DNA of 64,000 nucleotides. Origin: CAZSMK01 sp964608095 (lineage in GTDB: Bacteria > Sumerlaeota > Sumerlaeia > MWCT01 > JAGHBZ01). The stretch lies in contig CAZSMK010000011.1 of NCBI GenBank assembly GCA_964608095.1, positions 1-64,000 on the forward strand, written 5' to 3'. A model generated the notes under the pieces. The model ran no database searches. It was not told where the DNA came from and was given only the letters and a program-made list of their open reading frames with translations. This document shows, piece after piece, positions 17,461 to 27,164 of this stretch. Position numbers and translations under genes: made by a program. The first letter of the stretch is position 1, and each line of letters starts with the position of its first letter.

Positions 17461-17705
17461 ATGCTTATTATAAATTCCCACATTAAATGTCTATTGACAT
17501 GGTGATTTAAATCTAAAATAATAAAACGTTGTATATTCTTCCTTGAAAAGTACGACTTAGTAAGAGGGTGAGGAGCTCGCTGTACACTCGGGTCGTTTGC
17601 CAGATGATAGTAGAGTTGTATCTATCATTCTTTGTGCGGTAACGAAGGGAGAGAAGCAAAATATGCTTAAAAGTCATAACGAAGCGAAATATAACGTAGG
17701 AGGGG

Positions 17706-18434
17706 GTGAATGTATTGAGGTACAATGAGGAGAAGGAAAAAGAAAAGAATGATCAAGATGCGAGAATCGAGGCCTGCAAAAAATTAGGCTTTAAGAATAC
17801 CCTTTATTTACATCGATTTATCACTGAAGGAGTTAAAAATGGGGTGGACAAACTCATCAATCGTGGCATTGATGCAGGAGTACTCATGAAACTTGGTTAT
17901 TCTAAACAGGGTATGTCAAGGCTGGGTTTTGCTATCGAACAACTCAACCAACTTGGCTTTGGTAGACCTGAAGACAAAATCGAGAGAGAAAAAAAAGAAG
18001 AAGCGCCCTCACCTGATGATGAAGATGTCACTCCCAGTGAAAAAGCAAAACATCTTATTAATCTGGGATACAGGGCAAATGAACTAAAATCAGAAGGATT
18101 CAACTTACACCATTGCAAGACCGCGGGTTATTCAGCGATTGACCTGTTCAAAATCGGATTCAGACTGGTTGAACTTGCAACCGAATATAATCTCAACGAC
18201 TTAAAAAGAGCCGGCTTCGGTCCACGTGAATTGAAAAAGTTTTTCAACGGTCATCAGTTGAGAAATGCAGGCTTTACCGCATCCGAGATGAGAACCGCCG
18301 GATTCAGTGTCAGAGACCTTCTCAATTTTGGCTATAATGAAAACCAGGTCATTACGGCGGGCTTCCGTTTAACCGAGCTCGTCCAGGAAGGACTCTCTGT
18401 TCGAACCGTTGACAGACATAAAATGCGTCAATGA
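17706..18434 (+). CDS. Decapeptide-repeat protein (consensus xELKxAGFxx)
   Basis: A 242-residue soluble protein built of about 15 ten-residue units. Clear units are NELKSEGFNL, HHCKTAGYSA, IDLFKIGFRL, NDLKRAGFGP, HQLRNAGFTA, SEMRTAGFSV, RDLLNFGYNE, NQVITAGFRL and TELVQEGLSV. A first block (about 47-86) and a second (about 117-233) are split by a charged linker (EREKKEEAPSPDDEDV). Leu/Met and Phe/Tyr at fixed positions suggest a stacked short-helix solenoid, perhaps a protein-binding scaffold. No enzyme motif is present. GTG 17706 abuts the AGGAGGGGG ribosome site, so translation may really begin at the in-frame TTG at 17715. Function unknown. Confidence 0.8.
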   Translation: MNVLRYNEEKEKEKNDQDARIEACKKLGFKNTLYLHRFITEGVKNGVDKLINRGIDAGVLMKLGYSKQGMSRLGFAIEQLNQLGFGRPEDKIEREKKEEAPSPDDEDVTPSEKAKHLINLGYRANELKSEGFNLHHCKTAGYSAIDLFKIGFRLVELATEYNLNDLKRAGFGPRELKKFFNGHQLRNAGFTASEMRTAGFSVRDLLNFGYNENQVITAGFRLTELVQEGLSVRTVDRHKMRQ

Positions 18435-18573
18435 TAAGGTAGCACTTGTCTATCAATGACTTTGCTTTAAAGGCGATTCCTCGCGGGAGCGTCTGAAACA
18501 ATAGATTTCGACAACCGTATACAAATTACGAAACTATTTTTAAGAACCCCTACTCGACCTCTTGAAAACAGTT

Positions 18574-20205
18574 TTATTCACTTTCCAGAAAAGGATACCG
18601 ATAGTTCGTAGGGGGAAGGAAAGTTTCCTTTATAGCGCGAGGCGAAACCCACCGTTCGAGGTTGAGCCAACTGCCGGCTTTGTCGTTGGTTCCTGAAGCA
18701 CGAGAGCCTCCAAACGGTTGCTGCCCTACTACGGCTCCTGTCGGCTTATCGTTAATATAGAAATTCCCCGCAGCGTTCCGCAGTTCCCTTACCGCCTTCA
18801 CTATTGCCGACCTATCCCGGGCGAATATCGAACCTGTTAAACCATAAGGACTCGTTGTATTGCATAATTCAAGAGTCTCATCAAATTTTTTCTCCGGGTA
18901 TACATATACGGTAAGGACAGGACCGAATATTTCCTCACACATGAGTTTTGAACGTGGATCCTTTGTGAGAATCACGGTAGGTTGAATGAAATATCCTTCC
19001 GTGTCGTCATACGTACCACCGCAAAGAATCTCCATGTTGGGATCGTTACGTGCGAACTCTATATATTCCGTTATAGTCTTGTATGCTTTGGCATCAATAA
19101 CCGCGTTCATGAAATTGGAAAAGTCGAATACATCGCCGACTTTGATGGTAGCAATTTCGTCGAGCACTTTTTGCTTTACCTCATGCCAGAGTGAATCGGG
19201 GATATATGCCCGACTCGAGGCTGAACATTTCTGTCCCTGAAACTCGAATGAGCCCCGTATCAGATTAGCCACGACTACATCAACCTCGGCGGATGCATGG
19301 GCAAATACGAAATTCTTCCCACCTGTTTCGCCTACAATCCTGGGGTATGAAAAATATTTACGGATATCAGAACCAATCGCCAGCCAGATGGTGGAAAACA
19401 CGTAGGTCGAGCCGGTAAAATGTACTCCGCCGAGGTCAAGATGGTTGAGTACCGGAGGACCAAGAAGAGGACCTGGACCGGGGATCATGTTAATAACGCC
19501 GTCGGGCATGCCCGCCTCTTGTAGAATTTTCATGATATAATAAGCAGGAAGCACCGCAGCGGAAGCGGGTTTCCACACCACCGCATTTCCCATCAACGCC
19601 GGTGCAGTTGGTAGATTTCCCGCAATCGAGGTAAAATTGAAAGGTGTGATGGCGAATACAAAACCTTCGAGGGGACGATGCTCCATATAATTCAGCACGT
19701 CCTTGGTTGATGTGGGTTGGTCATCGTAAATTTCGGTCATGAAGTAAGGATTGAAACGCCAGAAATCAATTAACTCACAGGCTGAATCTATCTCCGCCTG
19801 ATGACAGCTCTTGCTCATACAGAGCATGGTTGCCGCATTGAGCGTCTGGCGGTATTTTCCGGAAAGCAACTCGGCTGCCTTTAAAAGCACCGTCGCACGC
19901 GAAGACCAGTCCATCTTACTCCACTCGACCTTTGCCTCGTTTGCCGCATCGATCGCATGATCCGCCTGTTCCGTTCCCGCTTGATGATACGCTCCAAGGC
20001 TTTTTGATAAATTGTGCGGGCAACGCATATCGATGAGATTTCCGGTATGAACCTCCTTCCCGCCTATAAGACAGGGTATCTCAACCGGGTTCTCGAGCAT
20101 CTCTTCCAATTTTTCTTTGAGCTCTTTACGCTCTTTACTTTTCGGGGCATAGCCGAGAATAGGTTCATTGTCTGGTTTTCGAATGTGAAACATACCGTTA
20201 AACAT
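18574..20205 (-). CDS. pruA: L-glutamate gamma-semialdehyde (1-pyrroline-5-carboxylate) dehydrogenase
   Basis: A 543-residue NAD-dependent aldehyde dehydrogenase of the P5C dehydrogenase type, oxidising glutamate semialdehyde to glutamate in proline breakdown. Visible are PFNFTSIAGNLPTAPALMGNAVVWKPA (cofactor site), VGETGGKN (catalytic Glu, about 292) and FEFQGQKCSASSRAY (catalytic Cys, about 325). The C terminus NDKPTGAVVGQQPFGGSRASGTNDKAGS is diagnostic for the mammalian-like single-domain P5CDH group. The usual partner proline dehydrogenase is not in the window. The gene stands alone on the minus strand with the C1 peptidase gene upstream. Confidence 0.93.
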   Translation of the reverse strand: MFNGMFHIRKPDNEPILGYAPKSKERKELKEKLEEMLENPVEIPCLIGGKEVHTGNLIDMRCPHNLSKSLGAYHQAGTEQADHAIDAANEAKVEWSKMDWSSRATVLLKAAELLSGKYRQTLNAATMLCMSKSCHQAEIDSACELIDFWRFNPYFMTEIYDDQPTSTKDVLNYMEHRPLEGFVFAITPFNFTSIAGNLPTAPALMGNAVVWKPASAAVLPAYYIMKILQEAGMPDGVINMIPGPGPLLGPPVLNHLDLGGVHFTGSTYVFSTIWLAIGSDIRKYFSYPRIVGETGGKNFVFAHASAEVDVVVANLIRGSFEFQGQKCSASSRAYIPDSLWHEVKQKVLDEIATIKVGDVFDFSNFMNAVIDAKAYKTITEYIEFARNDPNMEILCGGTYDDTEGYFIQPTVILTKDPRSKLMCEEIFGPVLTVYVYPEKKFDETLELCNTTSPYGLTGSIFARDRSAIVKAVRELRNAAGNFYINDKPTGAVVGQQPFGGSRASGTNDKAGSWLNLERWVSPRAIKETFLPPTNYRYPFLESE

Positions 20206-20310
20206 AGTCTCTTCTCCTTTGCTCTATAAGAAAATGATTTGTATTTACACCTCAAAGGTCTTTGTTATTGAAATGCTATGGATGCGATGCTCGTTAAAGA
20301 CATGAAGGTA

Positions 20311-21537
20311 TTATTGGAATCGCTCGAGAATGTCCTTCACCGCGTCTTTATGCACCATTATATTCATCATCTTCAAGCGGACAAAATTTTTATGATACAA
20401 CATATAGCCCTTGTTCTGTCCGTTCTGAGCCTTTGTGCCTGAATCTTTTATCAAGTACCAATCTTTTCCGTCTTTTTCGAGATACCCGACCAAATGAATG
20501 GCATGATCGTCGGTGGTGCTCTCATTGCTGAACCGGAATTGCCGCGCTTCATCGGTTATGTACTCCGAAGGAATATCAAAAGAGGGAATCATTGCTACGT
20601 CGAGTTCATCATAAAATCCCGGTTCTGAATTGTCGCCTAACATGCATACCGTATAACCATCCCGAACCGCCTTTTTTATCACGCCCACAAAATCATCTAC
20701 AGGTACGTTGTAATACTCATTGCTATGCCACCAGTTGTCCGGAACCTTATACTCCACTTTTTTGTAGAACCCCTCTTTCATCAACGAGAGGAGATCGACA
20801 TAATCATCCATGTTCAATTGCACGTGATTTTTTAGATAGTCCTGCGGTGTTGTCGTTTTACCATTCACGGTTATGGAATCAGGTGGGACGCCCATGTGAT
20901 GGTTCAAGATAGACTTTATGGTTTCAATAACCTGCTCTTCGTTCCACGCGTTTTGTTCTTTTATCGACTCGAGGTATGATTTCATCTCGGCATACATAGC
21001 ACGGTCGTCGTAAATGTCATCTTCGCTGTTCTTGCCCCTATAATCTTTGAAGGGGACGATGCCGTATTGTCGCCAGATACGCGGCGTTGCATTTGCCTCG
21101 GAGCCGCGCCCGAACACCGAATCGCCCCGTTCACGAACATACCGGCGCGCCTTCTCGACATATTCCCAATACACCGAGTACATCTCAGATAATTTGATTT
21201 TGCGACCGGTAAGGCGGTAAATCTCGCTCTCGAAAAAAGAAGTCGACGCAAATGACCAGCAGCTGCCGGTGAGGTCCTGAGTCACAGGTGGAAAATGCCA
21301 TACCTGTCTGAACTCTTGAGCGGATTTCGGTATATCCACACCGCTAAAATCCATTTTCATTACTGTCTCGGTGCCTTCTTCATCAACCGCCTCTTTTGCC
21401 TTTTCTTTCAACTGGTTGTTGAATTCGTCTTCTACCTCGATAAAGACCGCCTTGTCGTTTATGCCATGGACTGAATATGAAAACAAAAACATACAAGAAA
21501 TAATGGTAATCAATACTGTAAGGTGCAATCCCTTCAT
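20311..21537 (-). CDS. Exported C1-family (papain-like) cysteine peptidase
   Basis: A 408-residue protein with a signal peptide (residues 1-25, LTVLITIISCMFLFSYSVHG). The active Cys93 lies in TQDLTGSCWSFAST and the His near 346 in STTDDHAIHLVGYLEKDG; the layout is that of bleomycin hydrolase/aminopeptidase C rather than papain. Where papain-like enzymes have the Asn of NSWG, this reads WYLIKDSGTKAQNG, with Asp at the Asn position. That occurs in a secreted subgroup and may alter activity. It probably works in the periplasm or outside the cell, degrading peptides; the next gene downstream, P5C dehydrogenase, would fit amino-acid use. Confidence 0.88.
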   Translation of the reverse strand: MKGLHLTVLITIISCMFLFSYSVHGINDKAVFIEVEDEFNNQLKEKAKEAVDEEGTETVMKMDFSGVDIPKSAQEFRQVWHFPPVTQDLTGSCWSFASTSFFESEIYRLTGRKIKLSEMYSVYWEYVEKARRYVRERGDSVFGRGSEANATPRIWRQYGIVPFKDYRGKNSEDDIYDDRAMYAEMKSYLESIKEQNAWNEEQVIETIKSILNHHMGVPPDSITVNGKTTTPQDYLKNHVQLNMDDYVDLLSLMKEGFYKKVEYKVPDNWWHSNEYYNVPVDDFVGVIKKAVRDGYTVCMLGDNSEPGFYDELDVAMIPSFDIPSEYITDEARQFRFSNESTTDDHAIHLVGYLEKDGKDWYLIKDSGTKAQNGQNKGYMLYHKNFVRLKMMNIMVHKDAVKDILERFQ

Positions 21538-21774
21538 TGTGTATCTCCTTACTTGATAACGTGATTTTACGAAATTTTTGTATAAAAGATTGCCACTACT
21601 TTGATAGGTGAACGGAAAAAACTCAAGTAATGATTGCTATAACGCATCGCCTATTCTCTGGTTTGGGGGAATTGCCTGCTCCCAATTCCTCTGGTTATTG
21701 ACATAACGAGCGTACATGGTCAATGATGTTCTGCATTAAGGTGTTTTATTTGATTGAAGAGATAGTAGCCTAAA

Positions 21775-23901
21775 TTGGAAGATAATGAACAAAATCAGGA
21801 GGAACAACCGGTACGCCATATCTCGGTTATTGAACGTTTTCCCGGAGTTGACCGTCCTTCTCTAATCCTCTGGGTTGTCATTCTTGGATTGAGATTTGTA
21901 TCGAAAGAGGTTCTTGGCGAACAACCCGATGAACATGCGACCTCGTTTTTTTTTAAACTCATCCTGATCCTCTATCGCATTTTATCAGTTTTTATAACTC
22001 TCATCTGTGCATTTTCACTCGGTAATTTCACCCGAAGGACATTCTTCCCGTCTACGGGAGATTCCATCCCTGTTTACTTCTCCATAGGGCTCGGTTTTGT
22101 CGTTATAAGTTATGGTACTTTTCTCTTCCTCATCAAGACACCCATAACATGGATTCTCCTGCTTGTGGTCGCTGTGGGAGTCGTCCTTATTGTTATAAAG
22201 GAAACCAAACAATTCTTATCATATCTAAATCCCCGGCATCTGTCTTCGCTCTGGAAACATGCAGGCACATTGGATTATATCCTGATTGCAGCTTTTCCCT
22301 TGCTACTTCTTCCCCCTCTTCTCGAAGTCTTTACTCCACCATATAGCTGGGATGCCGTGGTGTATCATCTGACAATTCCGAAAATCTATCTCGCCCATCA
22401 AGGGTTTGGGTACATACACCTGAACGTGTATTCAAACATGCCGATGAACGTAGACATGCTGTACGTTTTCTGTATGCGTTTAGCGGACGATGTGGTATGC
22501 AAAATGCTCCATTTCAGCCTGGGTCTGCTTCTTCTGTGTACACTGATAAATTTCTCGCGGCGTCATTTGCAATCTTGGCGACCGGGCGCACTGGCAGGCA
22601 TTGTTCTTATCACCAATCCAATGATAAATTATGAGTTCGGCGTTGCATTTATCGACGTAGGTATGACGTTCCTTATGGCGCTTGCCTTTTATGCCGCTAT
22701 AGAAGCCCTTAGAGCAGAGGATAAACGTAGCGCTACCGGGTGGTTAATTCTCAGCGGGATTTTTTGCGGATTCCTGGCGGGCTCCAAATATACCGGTACT
22801 TTTTCCGCTGTCTCGATAACAGCGGTTCTCTTATCCGGATACGCAGCAAAAAAATATTTCCGCTTCACCATCACGTTACGTTCCCTCGTGACTGCAATTC
22901 TGGTCATTGCGCTTTGTGTTTTTCTGCTTCTTGTGCCGTGGCTCGCCAAAAATTATATCCTTACCCATAATCCGGTCTATCCCATGTTCTATAACCTTTT
23001 CGACGGCAAGGACTGGTCATCCTGGATGGCACGGCAACTCATCGACTGGCAACATAACATCGGTCAAGGGCGCTCCTTCATTGACTACGTTCTTTTGCCG
23101 TTTCGCATCTTCACCATCAGCAAATACGATTACGACCATTTTGCAGGACCGATGTGTCCTGCACTACTTATAGCCCTGATTGCTTCTCTCATCCTCTGTC
23201 CACGCGAAAATCGTAAATGGCTCTTGCTGTTGCTCGCCGGATTTGCAGGCTTTTTCATCCCATGGAGTACAGGGGCACAGCAAGTACGATTCCTGATGCC
23301 TTCCCTGCCCCTTCTTGCCATGGCTTCCGCACTTTTTATTTCTCAAAAACAGCGGACAGATCTTCTAAAAGGAGTCGCTATTCTTGTCGTCCTCGTTATC
23401 ATCGGATTCGGGGTGTATTATAATTTCAATCAATTCCGCTTGAACGCAAAAAACCTTTCCATGATTTTCGGTTCCACACCCAGAAGTGAATTCATCGAAA
23501 GCAGAATTCGGTCGTATAGATGTTTCAAGCATATAGAGCAATTGACGAAAAAAAACGAGACCGTAGTCCTCCTCTATGAGAACAAGGGATATTATCTCAA
23601 TCGCCCTTTCCTTACTGATGCTATGTATGAAACCTCCTATTTCGTTGATCGCGCGGCTGAGTTCGGTAGTCCTGAACTGTTCAAACAGATGTTGTTGAAT
23701 TCAGATATCAGATACGTACTCATCAATGAGTTTATTCAAAAGGATGTGGTTTCTGTTGCAATGGGAGAAGGGTTTTTCGAGAAACCGGAATTGAACCGTC
23801 GCTATGCTCGCGGTATTAAGGTAATAGAATCGTTCATAGACACCTCTCTTGAACCGGTGTACTCACATTACGGCTCGACCGTCTACTTATTGAGACGCTG
23901 A
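21775..23901 (+). CDS. Polytopic membrane protein, GT-C/ArnT-like glycosyltransferase
   Basis: A 708-residue protein with about a dozen hydrophobic helices and a periplasmic C-terminal domain (about 565-708). The motif YSWDAVVYHLTIPKIYLAHQGF (about 190-211) in the first large loop, with its conserved acidic residue, and SGIFCGFLAGSKYTGTF are typical of GT39/ArnT-like GT-C enzymes using polyprenyl-phosphate sugars. The frame opens with TTG at 21775; no later in-frame ATG fits the first helix better, and the ribosome site is weak. It is a single gene, divergent from the C1 peptidase. The sugar and acceptor are unknown. Confidence 0.75.
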   Translation: MEDNEQNQEEQPVRHISVIERFPGVDRPSLILWVVILGLRFVSKEVLGEQPDEHATSFFFKLILILYRILSVFITLICAFSLGNFTRRTFFPSTGDSIPVYFSIGLGFVVISYGTFLFLIKTPITWILLLVVAVGVVLIVIKETKQFLSYLNPRHLSSLWKHAGTLDYILIAAFPLLLLPPLLEVFTPPYSWDAVVYHLTIPKIYLAHQGFGYIHLNVYSNMPMNVDMLYVFCMRLADDVVCKMLHFSLGLLLLCTLINFSRRHLQSWRPGALAGIVLITNPMINYEFGVAFIDVGMTFLMALAFYAAIEALRAEDKRSATGWLILSGIFCGFLAGSKYTGTFSAVSITAVLLSGYAAKKYFRFTITLRSLVTAILVIALCVFLLLVPWLAKNYILTHNPVYPMFYNLFDGKDWSSWMARQLIDWQHNIGQGRSFIDYVLLPFRIFTISKYDYDHFAGPMCPALLIALIASLILCPRENRKWLLLLLAGFAGFFIPWSTGAQQVRFLMPSLPLLAMASALFISQKQRTDLLKGVAILVVLVIIGFGVYYNFNQFRLNAKNLSMIFGSTPRSEFIESRIRSYRCFKHIEQLTKKNETVVLLYENKGYYLNRPFLTDAMYETSYFVDRAAEFGSPELFKQMLLNSDIRYVLINEFIQKDVVSVAMGEGFFEKPELNRRYARGIKVIESFIDTSLEPVYSHYGSTVYLLRR

Positions 23902-24085
23902 GGTCGTGGAGGAAAAACGCCTTATGGTGATTGTATGCTTATAAAAGAGTTGACACCACACCGAGTTAAATGATTGACTTGAGGGCTAAGAAAAGAGCGA
24001 TAAAGAAACGAGCCCCACGGGTATTTTATATAAAGTTTTACTTTAAATATAAGATGTTAACTAATTTATAATAAGGAGGAAATAA

Positions 24086-25246
24086 ATGGGTGAATGGATT
24101 GGGCGACGACGTAAAGCACGCAGGGCTTATGGCTTTGATGAAATTGCTATTGTTCCCGGGAACGTAACTCTCAACCCCGACGAAGTTGACATTACCTGGA
24201 AAGTCGGCGATATAACGTTCGACATCCCTTTCATGGCAGCAGCCATGGATGGCGTGGTCGATCCCGCGTTTGCCGCGTTGATAGGAAAGTTCGGCGGTTT
24301 CGGTATCCTCAACCTTGAGGGTATTTATACACGATACGATGATCCGCAGGCAATCCTCTCTGAAATTGTGCAAGCGCCTCCGGAAAAAGCCACTGAACTT
24401 GTTCAACGTCTTTATCAACCTCCTATCAAAGAAGAGCTGATTCCTGAACGAATCCGTGAAATCAAAAAAGACGGCGCCCCTGCGGTAGTGTCGTGCGTCC
24501 CGCAATTATGCGAGCGATACGGTCCTATTGCCCAAGAAGCAGGCGCGGATATTTTCGTCATCCAATCAACCGTCACTACTGCGAAACATATTTCCAAAGC
24601 ATACAAAAGTGTCGACCTCGCCGGGTTTATAAAAAAGACCAAAATGCCGGTGATCATTGGAAATTGTGTATCCTACGAGGCGACATTGGAATTAATGGAG
24701 ACGAATCCCGATGGGATTCTCATCGGTGTGGGACCGGGGGCAGCATGCACCACGCGTGGCGTCCTTGGCGTCGGCGTTCCTCAGGTAACCGCAACCGTTG
24801 ACGCCGCCTGCGCACGTGATTTCCATTTCCAGCGCACCGGAAAGTACATCCCAATTATTACGGACGGGGGCATGAGCAGCGGCGGCGACGTGTGCAAAGC
24901 CTTCGCAGCAGGCGCCGATGCAGTGGTGTTGGGTTCCGCACTCGCCAAGGCGAAAGAATCACCCGGCAAGGGCTTTCATTGGGGAATGGCAACTCCTCAT
25001 CATAACCTCCCACGCGGGACTCGTATCTTTGTCGGATGCACCAGTACGCTCGAAGAAATCCTTTTCGGGCCCGCACGCCTCGATGATGGCTCACAAAACT
25101 TTGTCGGTGCGCTCAGAACTTGTATGGGGTATGTCGGCGCAGAAAATATTCGCGGTATGCACCTGGCGGAACTCGTCATCGCTCCGGCTATTAAAACCGA
25201 GGGCAAGATTTTTCAGAAAGCCCAACAGGTCGGTATGGGGAAGTAA
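24086..25246 (+). CDS. guaB3: GuaB3-family IMP dehydrogenase (lacks CBS domains)
   Basis: A 386-residue TIM barrel related to IMP dehydrogenase/GMP reductase. The catalytic loop is GVGPGAACTTRGVLGVGVPQ with the active Cys, the phosphate loop IITDGGMSSGGDVCKAFAAGADAVVLGS, and the GuaB3-type C terminus is GYVGAENIRGMHLAELVIAP. Classical IMPDH is about 490 residues with two CBS domains; this lacks them, so adenylate/guanylate-type CBS regulation should be absent. It would convert IMP to XMP. A strong AAGGAGG site precedes the ATG. The next gene, about 115 bp on, is guaA, which uses XMP, so the pair completes GMP synthesis. Confidence 0.88.
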   Translation: MGEWIGRRRKARRAYGFDEIAIVPGNVTLNPDEVDITWKVGDITFDIPFMAAAMDGVVDPAFAALIGKFGGFGILNLEGIYTRYDDPQAILSEIVQAPPEKATELVQRLYQPPIKEELIPERIREIKKDGAPAVVSCVPQLCERYGPIAQEAGADIFVIQSTVTTAKHISKAYKSVDLAGFIKKTKMPVIIGNCVSYEATLELMETNPDGILIGVGPGAACTTRGVLGVGVPQVTATVDAACARDFHFQRTGKYIPIITDGGMSSGGDVCKAFAAGADAVVLGSALAKAKESPGKGFHWGMATPHHNLPRGTRIFVGCTSTLEEILFGPARLDDGSQNFVGALRTCMGYVGAENIRGMHLAELVIAPAIKTEGKIFQKAQQVGMGK

Positions 25247-25363
25247 ATGTTACTTTCCATCGGTGTTTCTCGCGTGTGATTGTTCAAACATAATTTCTAA
25301 CTCCAAGAAGTCGTGAGTGTACTATTATAACCACTATCCGTTCGTCAATGATGAGGTAACCAA

Positions 25364-26884
25364 ATGATATTGATCCTCGACTTCGGCTCGCAGTACAGCC
25401 AGCTCATTGCCCGCCGAATTCGTCAAATGGGCACTTATAGTGAGATTCTCCCCTACTATGCGACGCTCGATGAAATCGGCGGCACAAATCCCCACGGCAT
25501 CATACTATCGGGGGGGCCTGCAAATGTATATCTCGACACGTCGCCAAAAATCGGAAAGGATATCTTTGATCTGAATATCCCTGTCCTCGGATTGTGTTAC
25601 GGCGAACAGCTCATCGCCCACCTCTTCGGTGGTAGAGTCGAATGTGCTGAACGCGGCGAATACGGTCCCGCTACTTTTTCCGTTAAGGGCGATGATCCCC
25701 TGTTCAAGGGTATCGAGCAATGCAGCACTGTGTGGATGAGTCATCGAGATAAGGTAAATCAGCTTCCCCCGACTTTCCACGTCATCGGTAAAACTGCGAA
25801 CTCGCCCTATGCCGCTATACGGCACAGCCGGTATCCCATTTACGGTTTGCAATTTCATCCTGAAGTTGCGCATACGGAAGAAGGATTGAAGATACTCAAG
25901 AATTTTGTACGACGGATATGCAAAGCTCCCCGTGACTGGGACCTCGGCGATTTCATCGACCAGACCACACGCCAAATCCGCGACACGGTCGGTAACCATA
26001 AAGTGATATGCGCCGTGAGCGGTGGCGTTGATTCCACTGTTATGACCGTACTCCTCTACAAGGCTATCGGCGAACAATTGAAACCCGTCTTTGTCGATAA
26101 CGGGCTACTACGGTTAAACGAAGCAGAACAGGTGATGAAGCGATTCGATAAATTCGGGATAAAAGTAGACCTCATCGATGCAGCCCAACAATTTCTGAAC
26201 CGTTTACGAGGAGTGGCAGACCCGGAGAAAAAACGCCGCATTATCGGCAAAACATTCATAGACGTCTTCTTCAAGTCGTTAGGCAAACGCGATTTCCTCG
26301 CCCAGGGTACGCTCTATCCCGACATAATTGAAAGTGTATCCACTCGGGGTCCATCAGCAACCATAAAGACACACCACAACCGCGTGAAGGAAGTGCTCTA
26401 CCTGCTTAAGGAAGGACGTGTAGTTGAACCTTTCAAGCACCTGTTCAAGGACGAAGTGCGCGAGGTGGGAAAACGCCTTGGCATGCCCCGCGAAGTCTTA
26501 CAACGACAACCTTTTCCCGGTCCCGGTCTTGCCGTCCGTATCATCGGGTCAGTCACACCCGAACGGCTGACTATTCTTCGACACGCCGATAATATCGTAA
26601 TTGACGAGATGAAACGGGCGAGACTGTATTACAAAACCTGGCAAAGCTTTGCCGTATTGTTGCCCGTAAAGACAGTGGGCGTAATGGGCGATGAACGGAC
26701 GTATGCGCACGTAATCGCCATCCGGGCGGTTATGAGTCAAGACGCAATGACGGCTGATTGGGCGAAACTTCCCCCGGATTTGCTCTCCACCATTTCCACG
26801 CGAATCATTAACGAAGTGCAGGGCGTCAACCGTGTAGTTTACGACATAAGCAGCAAACCCCCCGCCACCATTGAATGGGAGTAA
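25364..26884 (+). CDS. guaA: GMP synthase (glutamine-hydrolysing)
   Basis: A 506-residue enzyme converting XMP to GMP with ATP and glutamine. The N-terminal class I amidotransferase domain has Cys78 in GLCYGEQLIAH and the His-Glu pair in YGLQFHPEVAHTEEG. The ATP-pyrophosphatase domain has the P-loop AVSGGVDSTVMTVLL (about 222). The C-terminal dimerisation domain ends GVNRVVYDISSKPPATIEWE, the universal GuaA terminus. The length is right for the family. The glutaminase motif has Glu where most members have Met (CYGMQ), an unusual but probably tolerated change. It follows the GuaB3 gene on the same strand. Confidence 0.97.
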   Translation: MILILDFGSQYSQLIARRIRQMGTYSEILPYYATLDEIGGTNPHGIILSGGPANVYLDTSPKIGKDIFDLNIPVLGLCYGEQLIAHLFGGRVECAERGEYGPATFSVKGDDPLFKGIEQCSTVWMSHRDKVNQLPPTFHVIGKTANSPYAAIRHSRYPIYGLQFHPEVAHTEEGLKILKNFVRRICKAPRDWDLGDFIDQTTRQIRDTVGNHKVICAVSGGVDSTVMTVLLYKAIGEQLKPVFVDNGLLRLNEAEQVMKRFDKFGIKVDLIDAAQQFLNRLRGVADPEKKRRIIGKTFIDVFFKSLGKRDFLAQGTLYPDIIESVSTRGPSATIKTHHNRVKEVLYLLKEGRVVEPFKHLFKDEVREVGKRLGMPREVLQRQPFPGPGLAVRIIGSVTPERLTILRHADNIVIDEMKRARLYYKTWQSFAVLLPVKTVGVMGDERTYAHVIAIRAVMSQDAMTADWAKLPPDLLSTISTRIINEVQGVNRVVYDISSKPPATIEWE

Positions 26885-26913
26885 CCCCCGCGCAACCCGA
26901 AGAAGCTAATTTC

Positions 26914-27059
26914 CGGGGTCGAACCTTAAAGTTTGCACTTCTTTTCAGCTTTTTCTTCGCTTCATGGGAACCTTTTTCAGCGAATTGTCTCTTCTCAGTT
27001 TTTGCATCGGACTGATTGGACCGATCAGTCGGATAGGACAAATACAGAGAGAAGAACAA
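26914..27059 (+). repeat. Dispersed upstream repeat, copy C (full length)
   Basis: Nearly identical to 8613-8755 along its length and to copy A in the core. It starts GGGGTCGAACCTTAAAG and includes GGACTGATTGGACCGATCAG, which diverges slightly from the other copies. It occupies most of the 280-bp gap between guaA and the glycerate kinase gene and ends about 105 bp before the kinase ATG. Confidence 0.88.
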
Positions 27060-27164
27060 ATGCAGGAATATAGTCTGCCTCAGTCTTTTCATTTCGCAAA
27101 GCGCTTCGTCTTGATATCTATTTTCGACTTGCGATGCCTGCGAATCGAAATCAGAATGTAGTGC

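Noticed and set aside
25505..26077. A 190-codon frame opposite guaA
   Set aside because: Antisense to the conserved amidotransferase and P-loop region; no homology features.
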